Shown: positions 54,354 to 63,296 of the stretch, one piece after another
Layout: each line of letters starts with the position of its first letter
Numbering within the stretch: position 1 is the first letter of the stretch
Notes under the pieces: generated by a model
What the model was told of the DNA's origin: nothing
The model's input: only the letters and a program-made list of their open reading frames with translations
The model's database searches: none
Assembly (NCBI GenBank): GCA_022828135.1
Contig: JAJEJB010000027.1
Span: 45,174-109,173 of the forward strand
Reading direction: 5' to 3'
Source of the DNA: Acidimicrobiia bacterium
GTDB taxonomy: Bacteria > Actinomycetota > Acidimicrobiia > Acidimicrobiales > Aldehydirespiratoraceae
Length of the DNA: 64,000 bases
Made by a program: the position numbers and the translations under genes

Positions 54354-55324
54354 CAGTCCGAACTCCGGCGGGTGGACACGCCGAGGATGTCGGCGACCTC
54401 CTCGGTCACCAGGCTGAGGGCCACCACCAGCGAGGCCAGGGCCCCGGCCGGGCCCAGAACCATCCACTTGGAGGCGCTGAGGAACTTGCGGCCCTCGTTG
54501 ATCATCAGCCCCCACTCGGGCGACGGCGGCGCGGCCGCGAAGCCCAGGAAGCTGAGCGCGCCGATGAAGAACACCGCGTAGCCAGTGCGCAGCGAGAACT
54601 CCACCAGCACGTTGCCCAGCACGTTGGGCAGGATCTCGCGCCGCGCGATCGAGAAGGCCGACTCCCCTCGCAGCTTGGCCTTGGTCACGAAGTCCTCGGT
54701 GACCACCCCCAGGGCCGCGGCCCGGACGGTGAGGGTCACCGGCCAGGTGAAGAAGAAGGCGACGGTGATGATGATCACCAGGTTGTTGGTCTCGATGGAG
54801 CCCAGGATCAGCAGGGTCAGGATCAGCCCCGGCAGGGCCAGCATGATGTCGACGCCGCGCATGCCGACCTCGTCCACCCAGCCCCGCTTGTAGGCCAGCA
54901 GGATGCCGATGGTGGAGCCGGAGATGATGGCCAGGCCCGACGCCGACAGCCCCTGGATCAGCACGATCCGCTCGCCCCGGACGACCCGGCTGAACACGTC
55001 GCGCCCGAAGTTGTCGGTGCCGAAGGGGTGGTCCCACGACGGGCCGGTGAACGGCTCGCCGACGAGCATCGTGTCGTGGGTGTACGGCGCCCACCACGGT
55101 CCGGTGATGGCGGTGAAGAAGTGCAGGGCCAGCACCCCCAGGAGCACAACGAACACGGGGCGCTCGCGGGTGAGCCGCGCCAGCCGCCGGAGACGGCTCG
55201 GACCTGCCTCCGGCCTCTCGGTCACTGGCTCGCCGGGCACCGGCGTGCCGGCCACGGGGGCGTCGGCCACCGGGGCGTCGGGCACCGGCGTGCCGGCCGC
55301 GGGGGTGCCCGCAGGCTCGGCCAT
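54353..55324 (-). CDS. Peptide/nickel-type ABC importer permease (DppC-like)
   Basis: A 323-residue permease. An unusual 40-residue N-terminal extension is made of Pro/Val/Ala repeats (GTPVPDAPVADAPVAGTPVP). The body has the DppC hallmark HPFGTDNFGRDVFSRVV and the coupling loop around RREILPNVLGNVLV. About six helices. ATG 55324 overlaps the DppB stop. Forms the channel with DppB. Confidence 0.88.
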   Translation of the reverse strand: MAEPAGTPAAGTPVPDAPVADAPVAGTPVPGEPVTERPEAGPSRLRRLARLTRERPVFVVLLGVLALHFFTAITGPWWAPYTHDTMLVGEPFTGPSWDHPFGTDNFGRDVFSRVVRGERIVLIQGLSASGLAIISGSTIGILLAYKRGWVDEVGMRGVDIMLALPGLILTLLILGSIETNNLVIIITVAFFFTWPVTLTVRAAALGVVTEDFVTKAKLRGESAFSIARREILPNVLGNVLVEFSLRTGYAVFFIGALSFLGFAAAPPSPEWGLMINEGRKFLSASKWMVLGPAGALASLVVALSLVTEEVADILGVSTRRSSD

Positions 55325-56313
55325 CAGCCGGTCCTCAGGCGGGGGTTCAATGCGGCTGCCACCAGGTCGGCCCCCAGGTTGCACAGGATGTAGACGCTGG
55401 CCAGGATCATGGTCGAGGCCAGGATCACCGGCGTGTCCAGCAGCCGCAGCGCGTCGAGCAGCAGCAGCCCGATACCCGGATAGGTGAACACCACCTCCAC
55501 CAGCACCACCCCGCCGACCAGCCACACCACGTTGATGACGGTGGCCCGCAGGGCCGGGCCCAGGGCGTTGGGCAGCGCGTGCAGCAGCATCACCCGGCGG
55601 CGGGGCAGGCCCTTGAGGGTGGCGAACTGCACGTAGTCGGAGTTCAGCACCGACAGCAGGCTGGCCTGCATCTGGCGCACCGCGAAGCCGGTCATGGCCG
55701 CGGTCAGCGTCACCGCGGGCAGGGTCATCATCCGGAGCTGGGCCCCGAACGTCTCGGCCTGGTCGACGAGCGATAACGCGGGGAACCATTCGAGGGCCAC
55801 CGCGAAGATGACCAGCAGGAAGATGGCGATCACGAAGTCGGGTACCGCGCAGCCGAGGATCACCAGCGTCGAGAGGCCGGCCGCGAAGGTCCGGTCGCGG
55901 TAGACGGCGGTGACGATCCCAATTGCCAGGCTGAGCGGGATGTACATGATCAGGGCGAACGCGGCCAGCTGCAGCGTGTTGGTCAGGCGGGGGACGATGA
56001 TGTCGGTGACGCTCCGGTTGATCCGCCCGGCGGGCGCTCCCTCGGTCTTGGGCCGGGCCTGCACCAGCGACTCGCCCCAGTCCCCCTGCACGAAGCCGGT
56101 GATCCAGGTCGTGTAGCGCTCCAGGGCGGGCGCGTCGAGGTTCATCTGCTCCTGGAAGTGGGCCACCCGCTCCGGGGTCGCCTCCCGGCCGAGCATCCGG
56201 GTGGCCGCGTCGCCGGGCAGCAGCTCGACCGCCCAGAAGGTGATCAGCGAGACCGCGATCAGGGCGACCACGGCCAGCGCAGTTCGTTGTCCGGTGACGC
56301 GGACGAAGTGCAC
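55324..56313 (-). CDS. Peptide/nickel-type ABC importer permease (DppB-like)
   Basis: A 329-residue permease with six helices: N-terminal TALAVVALIAVSLITFWAVE, PGDAATRMLG (DppB block), and the coupling loop YVQFATLKGLPRRRVMLLHA. ATG 56313; 59 bp after the binding-protein gene. Partner of DppC. Confidence 0.88.
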   Translation of the reverse strand: MHFVRVTGQRTALAVVALIAVSLITFWAVELLPGDAATRMLGREATPERVAHFQEQMNLDAPALERYTTWITGFVQGDWGESLVQARPKTEGAPAGRINRSVTDIIVPRLTNTLQLAAFALIMYIPLSLAIGIVTAVYRDRTFAAGLSTLVILGCAVPDFVIAIFLLVIFAVALEWFPALSLVDQAETFGAQLRMMTLPAVTLTAAMTGFAVRQMQASLLSVLNSDYVQFATLKGLPRRRVMLLHALPNALGPALRATVINVVWLVGGVVLVEVVFTYPGIGLLLLDALRLLDTPVILASTMILASVYILCNLGADLVAAALNPRLRTG

Positions 56314-56372
56314 TAGCCGAGGCTACTCATGCGGCTCATGGCGGGTTCTACCCGCGGCAGGTGACCCGTCGT

Positions 56373-58064
56373 CTAGGGGACGTCGATGGTGTAGTACACC
56401 CCGCGGGGCTGCCAGCCGGTCACACCGGCACGCACAGCGCTGTAGAAGCCGTACATGGTCGGCACGAAGTGGCCGCCCTCGTCGACGATCTGCTGCTGCA
56501 TCTTGTGGTAGAGCCTGGTCCGCTCGGCCTCGTCGGTGGTGGACCGGGCGGCGGCGAGGTCGGCGTCGAACGCCTCGCTGCGCCAGTGGGTCTCGTTCCA
56601 CTCCGCTTCGGAGTGGTACCACAGGCCCAGACCGTGGTCGACGGTGCGGACGTTCCAGCCGGTCATGGCGAAGGGCGCGGTGAGCCACTGGTCGCCCCAG
56701 TAGGTGTCGGCCGGGGTCACGTTCAGCTCCATGTTGATGCCGGCCTCGGCCAGCTGCTGCTGCCAGACCGGGCACCACACCATCCAGTCCTGCATGTCGG
56801 CCAGGGTGAGCGTCAGGTCGATGCCGTCGGGGTAGCCGGCCTGGCTGAGGTGCTCTTTGGCCATGGCCACGTTGTGCTCGCGTTCGCCGCCCAGGCCGAA
56901 CCGGATCAACCCCGGAAGGGGAATGTCGTTCATGTTGTGGGCCAGTCCCCCGTACACGAGGTCGTTGTGCTGGGGGCGGTTGGTGGCGTACTTGATGGCC
57001 AGGCGCAAATGGTTGTTGTCGAACGGCGGGACATCTATCTGGCAGTAGGCGACCGAGGAGCTTCCGATCGGGTTGGAAACGATCTCGATGTCGGGATCGG
57101 CCTGGAGATCGGCGATCGAGGCCAGTGGGACCTCCGACAGGACGTCCACCTGCCCGCCCCTGATGGCGGCCAGCCTGGCCTCCGCCTCGCCTATGGCGAT
57201 GACCTCCATGAAGTCGACCTTGGGGAAGCCGGGCTGCCAGTAGTTCTCGTTGCGCTCGAAGACGGTGCTGATCTCGCCCGGTATGAACTCGTCGATCCGG
57301 TATGCGCCGGTGCCGAGGCTCTGGGCGGCCAGATCGGCGTTGGTGGCGCCCTCGGGCACGATCCGGGTGTGGGAGTTGGTGATGGCCTCGGGCCAGTCCA
57401 CGTTGGGCTGGGTGAGCCGCATGACCACCGTGCGGTCGTCCGGCGCGGTTATCCCGTCGGGTTCGAGGCCGGGCAGGCCACCCGCTCCCGGCGAGGCCAC
57501 GTCGGGGTCGAGCAGCCGCTGGAAGGTGTACACCACGTCGGCGGCCACGAACGGCTTGCCGTTGTGGAAGGTGACCCCGTCACGCAGATGGAACGTCCAC
57601 TCGGTGCCGGTGTCGTTGGTCTCCCAGCGCTCGGCCAGATGCGGCGTGGGGGTGAGGTTCTCGTCGAGCCGGACGATCTGCTCGGAGACCAGCGTCTGGA
57701 ACAGGCCGTCGGTGGACGATGTCCGGTAGGCCGGATCGAGGGTGTCGGCCGACGTGGTGGCGGCGTGGTAGCCGTAGCGCAGCGTCTTGAGGGGCCGGGG
57801 CGCGGCGGTGGTGGTCGTGGCGCCGGCCTCGGTGGTGGTGGTGGCCGCGATGGTGGTGGTGGTCGCGGGCGTGGTGGTGGCGGGGGCGGCCTCGGTGGTG
57901 GTGGCCGGCGCGGCGGTGGTGGTGGCCGCGGGCTGGGCCGAGTCGCCGTCGCCGCAGGCGGCCAGCAGCACCGAGCCGCCGGCGATCATGTTGAACTTGC
58001 GCCTGCTCAGCGTGCGCTTGACGATTCCCTTTTGTTCGCTTCCCTTTTGTTCGCTGTCTGACAT
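56373..58064 (-). CDS. Family 5 extracellular solute-binding protein, Tat-type lipoprotein
   Basis: A 563-residue DppA/OppA-like protein. The signal has a twin-arginine motif LSRRKFNMIAGGSVLLAAC with a lipobox Cys, so it is probably exported folded by Tat and anchored as a lipoprotein. A Thr/Ala/Pro-rich linker (TTT repeats, about 40-92) precedes the binding domain: TLDPAYRTSSTDGLFQTL, RLDENLTPTPHLAERWE, HLRDGVTFHNGKPFVAADVV. Ligands of this family range from peptides to sugars and opines. It follows GntR by 76 bp and begins the importer operon. Confidence 0.9.
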   Translation of the reverse strand: MSDSEQKGSEQKGIVKRTLSRRKFNMIAGGSVLLAACGDGDSAQPAATTTAAPATTTEAAPATTTPATTTTIAATTTTEAGATTTTAAPRPLKTLRYGYHAATTSADTLDPAYRTSSTDGLFQTLVSEQIVRLDENLTPTPHLAERWETNDTGTEWTFHLRDGVTFHNGKPFVAADVVYTFQRLLDPDVASPGAGGLPGLEPDGITAPDDRTVVMRLTQPNVDWPEAITNSHTRIVPEGATNADLAAQSLGTGAYRIDEFIPGEISTVFERNENYWQPGFPKVDFMEVIAIGEAEARLAAIRGGQVDVLSEVPLASIADLQADPDIEIVSNPIGSSSVAYCQIDVPPFDNNHLRLAIKYATNRPQHNDLVYGGLAHNMNDIPLPGLIRFGLGGEREHNVAMAKEHLSQAGYPDGIDLTLTLADMQDWMVWCPVWQQQLAEAGINMELNVTPADTYWGDQWLTAPFAMTGWNVRTVDHGLGLWYHSEAEWNETHWRSEAFDADLAAARSTTDEAERTRLYHKMQQQIVDEGGHFVPTMYGFYSAVRAGVTGWQPRGVYYTIDVP

Positions 58065-58140
58065 TGTCTCCCCCTGGGGTGTGTTGTGGTTGGTTGTGTG
58101 CTCAGTGGTCGGTGGAGTCAGCCGTCGACGCCGTACGCCG

Positions 58141-58818
58141 TCAGCCGTCGTCCACGTCGTCCACCTTGATGAGAATGTGAGAGCGGACGGCCTCCTCGCA
58201 GGCGTCGGGGTCGCGGCCCCGCAGCACGTCCAGGAACTCGACGTGGCGGAGCACCCACGACTTGAAGGCCACGTCGTCGAGGGGGTAGAGCTCGAACTCG
58301 AACGACCAGATGAGGTTGGACAGCCCGGCCATCGACCAGGTGCGGAGCAGGGCCTGGTTCCGGGCCGACTCGACCAGCAGCGTGTGCCAGGCGATGTCGA
58401 ACTCGATGCCGGCGACCGCGTCGCTGGTGTCGGAGGCCCGCCAGGCGTCCTGCAGCATGGCCTCGTACCGGCCGCAGAGCTCGTCCCATTCCTGGATCGA
58501 GAGGCGCTCGAGGGCCTGGCGCACGGCGAGGACCTCGAGCGCCGCCCTGACGTGGAGCCCGTCCTCGGCCTCGGCCCGGTTCATGCTGGCCACGTAGGTC
58601 CCGTGCTTGGACCGGATCTCGATCAGGCCCTGCTGTTCGAGCAGCTTGAACGCCTCCCGGACGGGAGTGCGGCTCACTCCGAGCTGGTCGGCCAGCTCGG
58701 CCTCTGGGATCTTGTCTCCCGGCCGGAAGCGGCCTTCCACGATCGCGTTGCGGATCGCGTCGATGATCTGCTCGCTCAGGTTCTTTCGCGCCAGCGGTGC
58801 AAGTCGGGAAGGACCCAC
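58141..58818 (-). CDS. GntR-family (FCD/FadR-type) transcriptional regulator
   Basis: A 225-residue regulator: N-terminal winged helix (about 10-75: LSEQIIDAIRNAIVEGRFRP, then ELADQLGVSRTPVREAFKL) and C-terminal FCD effector domain (about 90-215) with conserved metal/ligand His residues (IAWHTLLVESARN, RHVEFLDVL). The GTG at 58818 is preferred to the ATG at 58851: it has a GGGGGG ribosome site and leaves the operator candidate 58845-58863 outside the coding sequence. Likely represses both the importer operon and the divergent dioxygenase gene, relieved by a catabolic intermediate. Confidence 0.85.
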   Translation of the reverse strand: MGPSRLAPLARKNLSEQIIDAIRNAIVEGRFRPGDKIPEAELADQLGVSRTPVREAFKLLEQQGLIEIRSKHGTYVASMNRAEAEDGLHVRAALEVLAVRQALERLSIQEWDELCGRYEAMLQDAWRASDTSDAVAGIEFDIAWHTLLVESARNQALLRTWSMAGLSNLIWSFEFELYPLDDVAFKSWVLRHVEFLDVLRGRDPDACEEAVRSHILIKVDDVDDG

Positions 58819-58844
58819 CCGTGTTGACCCCCCTGCCTCGGTTC

Positions 58845-58863
58845 GATGCATGATATATACATC
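58845..58863. promoter_or_regulatory. GntR-type operator candidate between GntR and PhyH genes
   Basis: GATGCAT-GATAT-ATACATC matches the 45973 site GATGTAT-N5-ATACATC with one arm mismatch. It lies between the divergent GntR and dioxygenase genes, as expected for autoregulation. Confidence 0.65.
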
Positions 58864-58906
58864 GTCTTAGGGCGGGCCAAGCCGGGTGACGCCTTGGGGG
58901 TGAGGC

Positions 58907-59821
58907 ATGGGACCGATCAGCGACCGCGAGATCGTTGACCGCTACCAGCGTGACGGCTACGTGGTAGTCGAGGACGTCGTCGAGGACCGGGATCTGGATC
59001 CGATGCGGGACTTCATCGCGGCGGCGGTCGATCAGTACGCGTCCGAGCAGCACGCCCGGGGGGATCTGGCGTCGCTGTACGCCGACGAGCCGTTCGAGCG
59101 CCGGTATGCGGCCATCTGCGAGGAGCAGGGCATCTCGCCCCGGGACTGGGGTTTCGGGCTATTCGGGCCCGAGTTCTACGGCCTGTACACCAATCCGGGG
59201 ATCCTGCGGGTGGTCGGGCTGCTGCTGGGTGGCGAGGTCTCGGTGATCGCCAGCCCCTCGTTGCGCCAGAAGCTCCCCGGCAGCGCGGTCACGTCGTTCC
59301 CCTGGCACCAGGACAGCCACTACTTCGACCAGACCGAGGTGGGGAGGATGGAGAAGCACACCGAGGACCTGCACATGATCTCCGTGTGGGTGCCGCTGGT
59401 GCCGGCGACGCTCGAGAACGGGTGCTGCTGGGTGATCCCGGGCAGTCACCGCTGGGGCCTGCTGGATGCGATGCGGGGCGAGGACCGCAACGTCCGGATC
59501 TCCGAGGACATCGAGGCCCGAGGCACGCCGGTACCGGTACCGGTCCCGGTGGGCGGGGCCCTCTTCTTCACCAACCTCACCGTTCACGGCAGCAAGCAGA
59601 ACACCACCCGGCACTGCCGCTGGAGCGTCGACTTCCGGTTCATGCCCACCCCGGCCTCGGCCGCGCCGGGCAGCAAGGTGCGCTCGCAGGCCGAGTTCGT
59701 CGCGAACGGCTGCCTCCAAGCCGGCGACGTCCCGTTCGAGGTGCTACCCGAGGACGCCCGGCCCACATGGCCGCAGTGGGAGGCCGCCGTCAGCGAGCAC
59801 CGAGCGAGCATGGTGGCGTGA
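58907..59821 (+). CDS. Phytanoyl-CoA dioxygenase-family protein
   Basis: A 304-residue Fe(II)/2-oxoglutarate dioxygenase. Iron ligands His134 and Asp136 (FPWHQDSHYFD) and His227 (LTVHGSKQN); ENGCCWVIPGSHRWGLL is the conserved core. Compared with the PhyH at 50391 it has different surrounding loops, so a separate step or substrate is likely. Shares a bidirectional promoter with GntR. ATG 58907. Probably consumes 2-oxoglutarate that the neighbouring dehydrogenase makes. Confidence 0.85.
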   Translation: MGPISDREIVDRYQRDGYVVVEDVVEDRDLDPMRDFIAAAVDQYASEQHARGDLASLYADEPFERRYAAICEEQGISPRDWGFGLFGPEFYGLYTNPGILRVVGLLLGGEVSVIASPSLRQKLPGSAVTSFPWHQDSHYFDQTEVGRMEKHTEDLHMISVWVPLVPATLENGCCWVIPGSHRWGLLDAMRGEDRNVRISEDIEARGTPVPVPVPVGGALFFTNLTVHGSKQNTTRHCRWSVDFRFMPTPASAAPGSKVRSQAEFVANGCLQAGDVPFEVLPEDARPTWPQWEAAVSEHRASMVA

Positions 59822-59908
59822 GGGCTCTGTCACAGCCGGCAGCTATACCTGTGCCGCGCTCCGGACCGGAGATCCGGGGCGGGGAGGAGGTGCATGTTGA
59901 GCATGACA

Positions 59909-60015
59909 GAACAGGCATGACGGCCATGACGGCCAGGACGGAACGGCAGCACGGGCATGACGGAACAGGCATGACGGCTAAGACGGAACGGCACGGGCCG
60001 ACGGGACAGCTATGA
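59909..60015. repeat. Degenerate tandem repeats in a short intergenic region
   Basis: GAACAGGCATGACGGC occurs exactly at 59909-59924 and 59963-59978; GACGGAACGGC occurs at 59937-59947 and 59982-59992. The units are spaced 45-54 bp and continue up to the aldehyde dehydrogenase start. The rest of the 190-bp gap shows no gene. Confidence 0.55.
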
Positions 60016-61592
60016 CGGCACGGGCGGGGCTGACAGGGCGCTCGATTATCGCCGGATGGGGCGGCGCTGGTTCGGGCGAGTCGGTTCGGGCGGTGGATCC
60101 GGCTTCGGGTGTTGAGCTGGATCCGGAGTTCGAGTTCGTGACCGAGGCGGCCGTGGACGGGGCTGCGACGGCGGCTGGGGCGGCGTTCGACGTGTACCGG
60201 GAGACGTCGCCGGCTGAGCGGGCCGGGTTCCTGGAGCGGATCGCGGCCGAGCTCGACGACCGGCGGGAGGCCATCGTGGACCGGGCCTGCGCCGAGAGCG
60301 GGCTGCCCCGGGCCAGGATCGAGGGCGAGCACGGCCGCACCACCGGCCAGATCCGGCTGTTCGCACGCGAGGTGCGGCTCGGATCGCACCAGGGGGTGCG
60401 CATCGACGAGGCCCAGCCCGACCGGGCGCCGCTGCCCGCGCCGGACGTGCGCCAGCGCCACATCGGGGTGGGTCCGGTGGCGGTGTTCGGGCCCAGCAAC
60501 TTCCCGCTGGCGTTCTCGGCCACCGGCGGCGACGTGGCGTCGGCGCTGGCCGCGGGCTGCCCGGTGATCGTCAAGGCCCACAACGCCCATCCGGGCACAG
60601 CCGAGCTGGCCGGGTCGGCGGTGGCGGCGGCGGTGGAGGCGTGCGGGCTGCCAGGCGGGGTGTACTCGCTGCTGTTCGGGGCGGGCCGGGTGGTGGGCCA
60701 GGCCCTGGCCGCCCATCCCGCCATCAAGGCCATCGCCTTCACCGGGTCGCAGTCGGGCGGCACCTCGCTGATGGCCACCGCGGCAGGGAGGCCCGAGCCG
60801 ATCCCGGTGTACGCCGAGATGTCGAGCATCAACCCCCAGGTGGTGCTGGCCGGGGCCGCGGCCGGCGACCTGGAGGCGTTGGCGGCCGCCTATGTGGGGT
60901 CGCTGACGCTGGGCGCGGGCCAGTTCTGCACCAACCCGGGGCTGCTGTTCGTGCCCGCGCCGGCCGAGCCGCTGGTCGAGGCCATCGCCGCGGCGATGGC
61001 CGCCCAGACCGGCCAGGTGATGCTGACCGCCGGAATCCGCGAGTCCTACCACGAGGGCCTGTCGCGGCTGGAGGCGGCGGGTGCGACCCGGGTGTGCTCG
61101 GGGAGTGCCGGCGAGTCGGCCAACGCCCCGGCCCCGGTGCTGTTCACCGCCACCGCAGCCCAGGTGCTGGAGTCGCCCGACCTCCAGGAGGAGGTGTTCG
61201 GGTCGGCCGGGCTGGTGGCCTCCTACCAGTCGATGGACGAGCTGCGGGCCGTGCTGGAGGCGCTGCCGGGCCAGCTCGCGGCCTCGATCCACATGGCCGA
61301 GTCGGACCATGAGGCCGCAGCCGGGCTGGTGCCGGTGCTGGAGCGCAAGGCGGGCCGGCTGATCGCCAACGGCTGGCCGACCGGGGTGGAGGTCAACCAC
61401 GCCATGGTGCACGGCGGCCCGTTCCCGGCCACTTCGGATCCCCGGGCAACGTCGGTGGGCACCCTGGCGATCCAGCGGTTCCAGCGCCCGGTCTGCTACC
61501 AGAACTTCCCGCCCGACCTCCTCCCGGACGCAGTCCGCGACGCCAACCCCCTCTCCCTGGCCCGGCGCCTCAACGGCAACCCCGACGGATGA
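60012..61592 (+). CDS. Alpha-ketoglutaric semialdehyde dehydrogenase-type aldehyde dehydrogenase
   Basis: A 526-residue ALDH. Cofactor-binding VFGPSNFPLAFSATGGDVAS, Glu in YAEMSSINPQVVLAG, and catalytic Cys306 in GAGQFCTNPGLLF; the whole pattern, including FTGSQSGGTSLM, matches 2,5-dioxovalerate/alpha-ketoglutaric semialdehyde dehydrogenases. It would oxidise the semialdehyde to 2-oxoglutarate, closing a non-phosphorylative sugar-acid route. ATG 60012, behind a repeat-containing gap after the PhyH gene on the same strand. Confidence 0.85.
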   Translation: MTARAGLTGRSIIAGWGGAGSGESVRAVDPASGVELDPEFEFVTEAAVDGAATAAGAAFDVYRETSPAERAGFLERIAAELDDRREAIVDRACAESGLPRARIEGEHGRTTGQIRLFAREVRLGSHQGVRIDEAQPDRAPLPAPDVRQRHIGVGPVAVFGPSNFPLAFSATGGDVASALAAGCPVIVKAHNAHPGTAELAGSAVAAAVEACGLPGGVYSLLFGAGRVVGQALAAHPAIKAIAFTGSQSGGTSLMATAAGRPEPIPVYAEMSSINPQVVLAGAAAGDLEALAAAYVGSLTLGAGQFCTNPGLLFVPAPAEPLVEAIAAAMAAQTGQVMLTAGIRESYHEGLSRLEAAGATRVCSGSAGESANAPAPVLFTATAAQVLESPDLQEEVFGSAGLVASYQSMDELRAVLEALPGQLAASIHMAESDHEAAAGLVPVLERKAGRLIANGWPTGVEVNHAMVHGGPFPATSDPRATSVGTLAIQRFQRPVCYQNFPPDLLPDAVRDANPLSLARRLNGNPDG

Positions 61593-61663
61593 TCGGCTGC
61601 ATCCAAAACCTTGTCATAGTTTTTCAGGTTGTTTCATAGTTCACAGCCCACTATGTTGTGATC

Positions 61664-62080
61664 ATGGACGGATCGCTGCTGCAACTCGCGCTGGCTGTCT
61701 TCACAGCCATGCTGCTGCAGACGTGGTACCTCCAGCGCGAGATCCGCAGATCGCGCGAGGAGTCGATCCAGCATGCCAACCGATCCCACGACCAGCTGCG
61801 GGCCGACTTCGCCGAGCACAAAACAGACACCAAAGACAGCTTCGACCAGCTGCGCGACAGCCATGACAGGCTGCGAACGGACTTCCAGCGGAACCACGAC
61901 CAGCTGCGGGCCGACTTCGCCGAGCACAAGGACATCACCGAGCGCAACCACCGCGAGACTCAGCGTCAGCTGACCAACCTCGGCGCGGGCCTAGGCGACG
62001 CCCGGGAGCGGCTGGCCCGCATCGAGGGCTACCTCCGCATCGGCCTACCCGAGCCACCCGAGGCCGCAGCCAGCGGATGA
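61664..62080 (+). CDS. Membrane-anchored coiled-coil protein with internal repeat
   Basis: A 138-residue protein from ATG 61664 (MDGSLLQLALAVFTAMLLQT); a GTG at 61658 is an alternative. One N-terminal helix is followed by a charged coiled coil with a 36-residue internal duplication: HDQLRADFAEHK occurs twice. The DNA copies (61786-61821, 61894-61929) are identical over 36 bp. No family recognised. An AT-rich upstream region (61605-61655) with direct repeats of TCATAGTT likely holds the promoter. Confidence 0.6.
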   Translation: MDGSLLQLALAVFTAMLLQTWYLQREIRRSREESIQHANRSHDQLRADFAEHKTDTKDSFDQLRDSHDRLRTDFQRNHDQLRADFAEHKDITERNHRETQRQLTNLGAGLGDARERLARIEGYLRIGLPEPPEAAASG

Positions 62081-62120
62081 GCAGACGCAGGCCATTCACA
62101 CCGCTGCGACTGGTAGAGGT

Positions 62121-63290
62121 CTAGGCGCGGGCTCGGCGGGGTTTGCGGGCTGGGAGGGTGATGGAGTCTGCGAACTGGTAGAGCACGGCTCCCACCAGGG
62201 TGAGGACGATGACGTAGGTGGCCGCCAGTGCGCCGAGGTCGCTCTCGCGGCCGATGCCGAGCTCGGCGATGACGATCGAGAACTCGCCGTGGGCGATGAG
62301 GGCGGCCCCGGCCCGCAGCCGGCCGGGCTTGCCGATGCCGGCTCGTGCGGCTGCGATCCAGCCGGAGGCGATCTTGGTGACGACGGTGGCGGCCGCGATG
62401 GCCAGGGCGGCCACGGCCACGCCCGGTATCAGGCTGAGATCCACCTGCAGCCCGAAGAACACGAAGAAGACCGCGGCGAAGAGGTTGCGCAGCGGCAGCA
62501 GCAGTCCGCGGGCATGGGACACGATGTCACCCGACAACGCCACACCCACCACGAAGGCACCAACCGCAGTCGAGAGGTTGAGGCGCCCCGCCAGGCCGGC
62601 CACCAGGAGCGTCACGCCCAGCAGGGTCAGCAACAGCGCCTCGCTGGACTGGCTCAAGGCGATGGCGCTGAGCCGGTCGCCGAGGAAATAGGCGACGCCG
62701 AGGATCGCCAGCACCGCCGCCAGCGAGATGGTCACCGCCAGGATCGTGCCGGCGAGCGTGTCGCCGAACAGCACGCCGGACACGATCGGCAGGTACAGCA
62801 CCATGGCGAGGTCCTCGATGACCAGCACACTGAGCACCACCGAGGTCTCGTGGTTGCCGATGCGGTCCAGATCGGCGACGAGCTTCGCCACGATGCCCGA
62901 CGACGAGATGTAGGTGACACCGCCCAGCAGGACCGTCACCACCGGGTCGAACCCCAGCAGCAGACCGGCCGCCACGCCGGGTGCGAAGTTGAGAACGAGG
63001 TCCACGAATCCGGCCAGGGTGGACCTGCGCACGTTGACGACCAACTCGTGGGGGGAGAACTCCAGCCCCAGCATCAGGAGCATCAGGATCACGCCGATCT
63101 CCGCTCCGGCCTCGATGAACTCCGCCGATGCCGGCAACTCCACGAGCCCGCCCTCGCCGAGGGCGAGCCCGACGAGCAGGTAAAGCGGCAGCGCGGGAAT
63201 CCCCACTCGCCGCGCCAGCCGGGCGACGACGGCCAAGCCCAGCACCACCGCGCCGAGCTCGATGATCAGGAGATCGCCGCCGGTGGGCAT
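62121..63290 (-). CDS. CPA2-family cation/proton antiporter (KhtU/KefB-like)
   Basis: A 389-residue membrane protein with about 12-13 helices. GVTYISSSGIVAKLVADL and LSVLVIEDLAMVLYLPIVSG carry the family's conserved Asp; MLLMLGLEFSPHELV is the CPA2 hallmark. There is no C-terminal RCK domain, which is supplied by the adjacent gene. The pair fits KhtTU, a K+/H+ antiporter protecting against alkaline or potassium stress. ATG 63290, 6 bp after the partner's stop. Confidence 0.85.
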   Translation of the reverse strand: MPTGGDLLIIELGAVVLGLAVVARLARRVGIPALPLYLLVGLALGEGGLVELPASAEFIEAGAEIGVILMLLMLGLEFSPHELVVNVRRSTLAGFVDLVLNFAPGVAAGLLLGFDPVVTVLLGGVTYISSSGIVAKLVADLDRIGNHETSVVLSVLVIEDLAMVLYLPIVSGVLFGDTLAGTILAVTISLAAVLAILGVAYFLGDRLSAIALSQSSEALLLTLLGVTLLVAGLAGRLNLSTAVGAFVVGVALSGDIVSHARGLLLPLRNLFAAVFFVFFGLQVDLSLIPGVAVAALAIAAATVVTKIASGWIAAARAGIGKPGRLRAGAALIAHGEFSIVIAELGIGRESDLGALAATYVIVLTLVGAVLYQFADSITLPARKPRRARA

Positions 63291-63296
63291 GGGTGA

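Noticed and set aside
55220..55312. Tandem GCC/GGCACCGG-like repeats
   Set aside because: They encode the Pro/Val/Ala N-terminal extension of the DppC-like permease in one continuous frame.
57790..57945. GGTGGT-rich tract resembling a repeat element
   Set aside because: It encodes the Thr-rich linker of the solute-binding lipoprotein.
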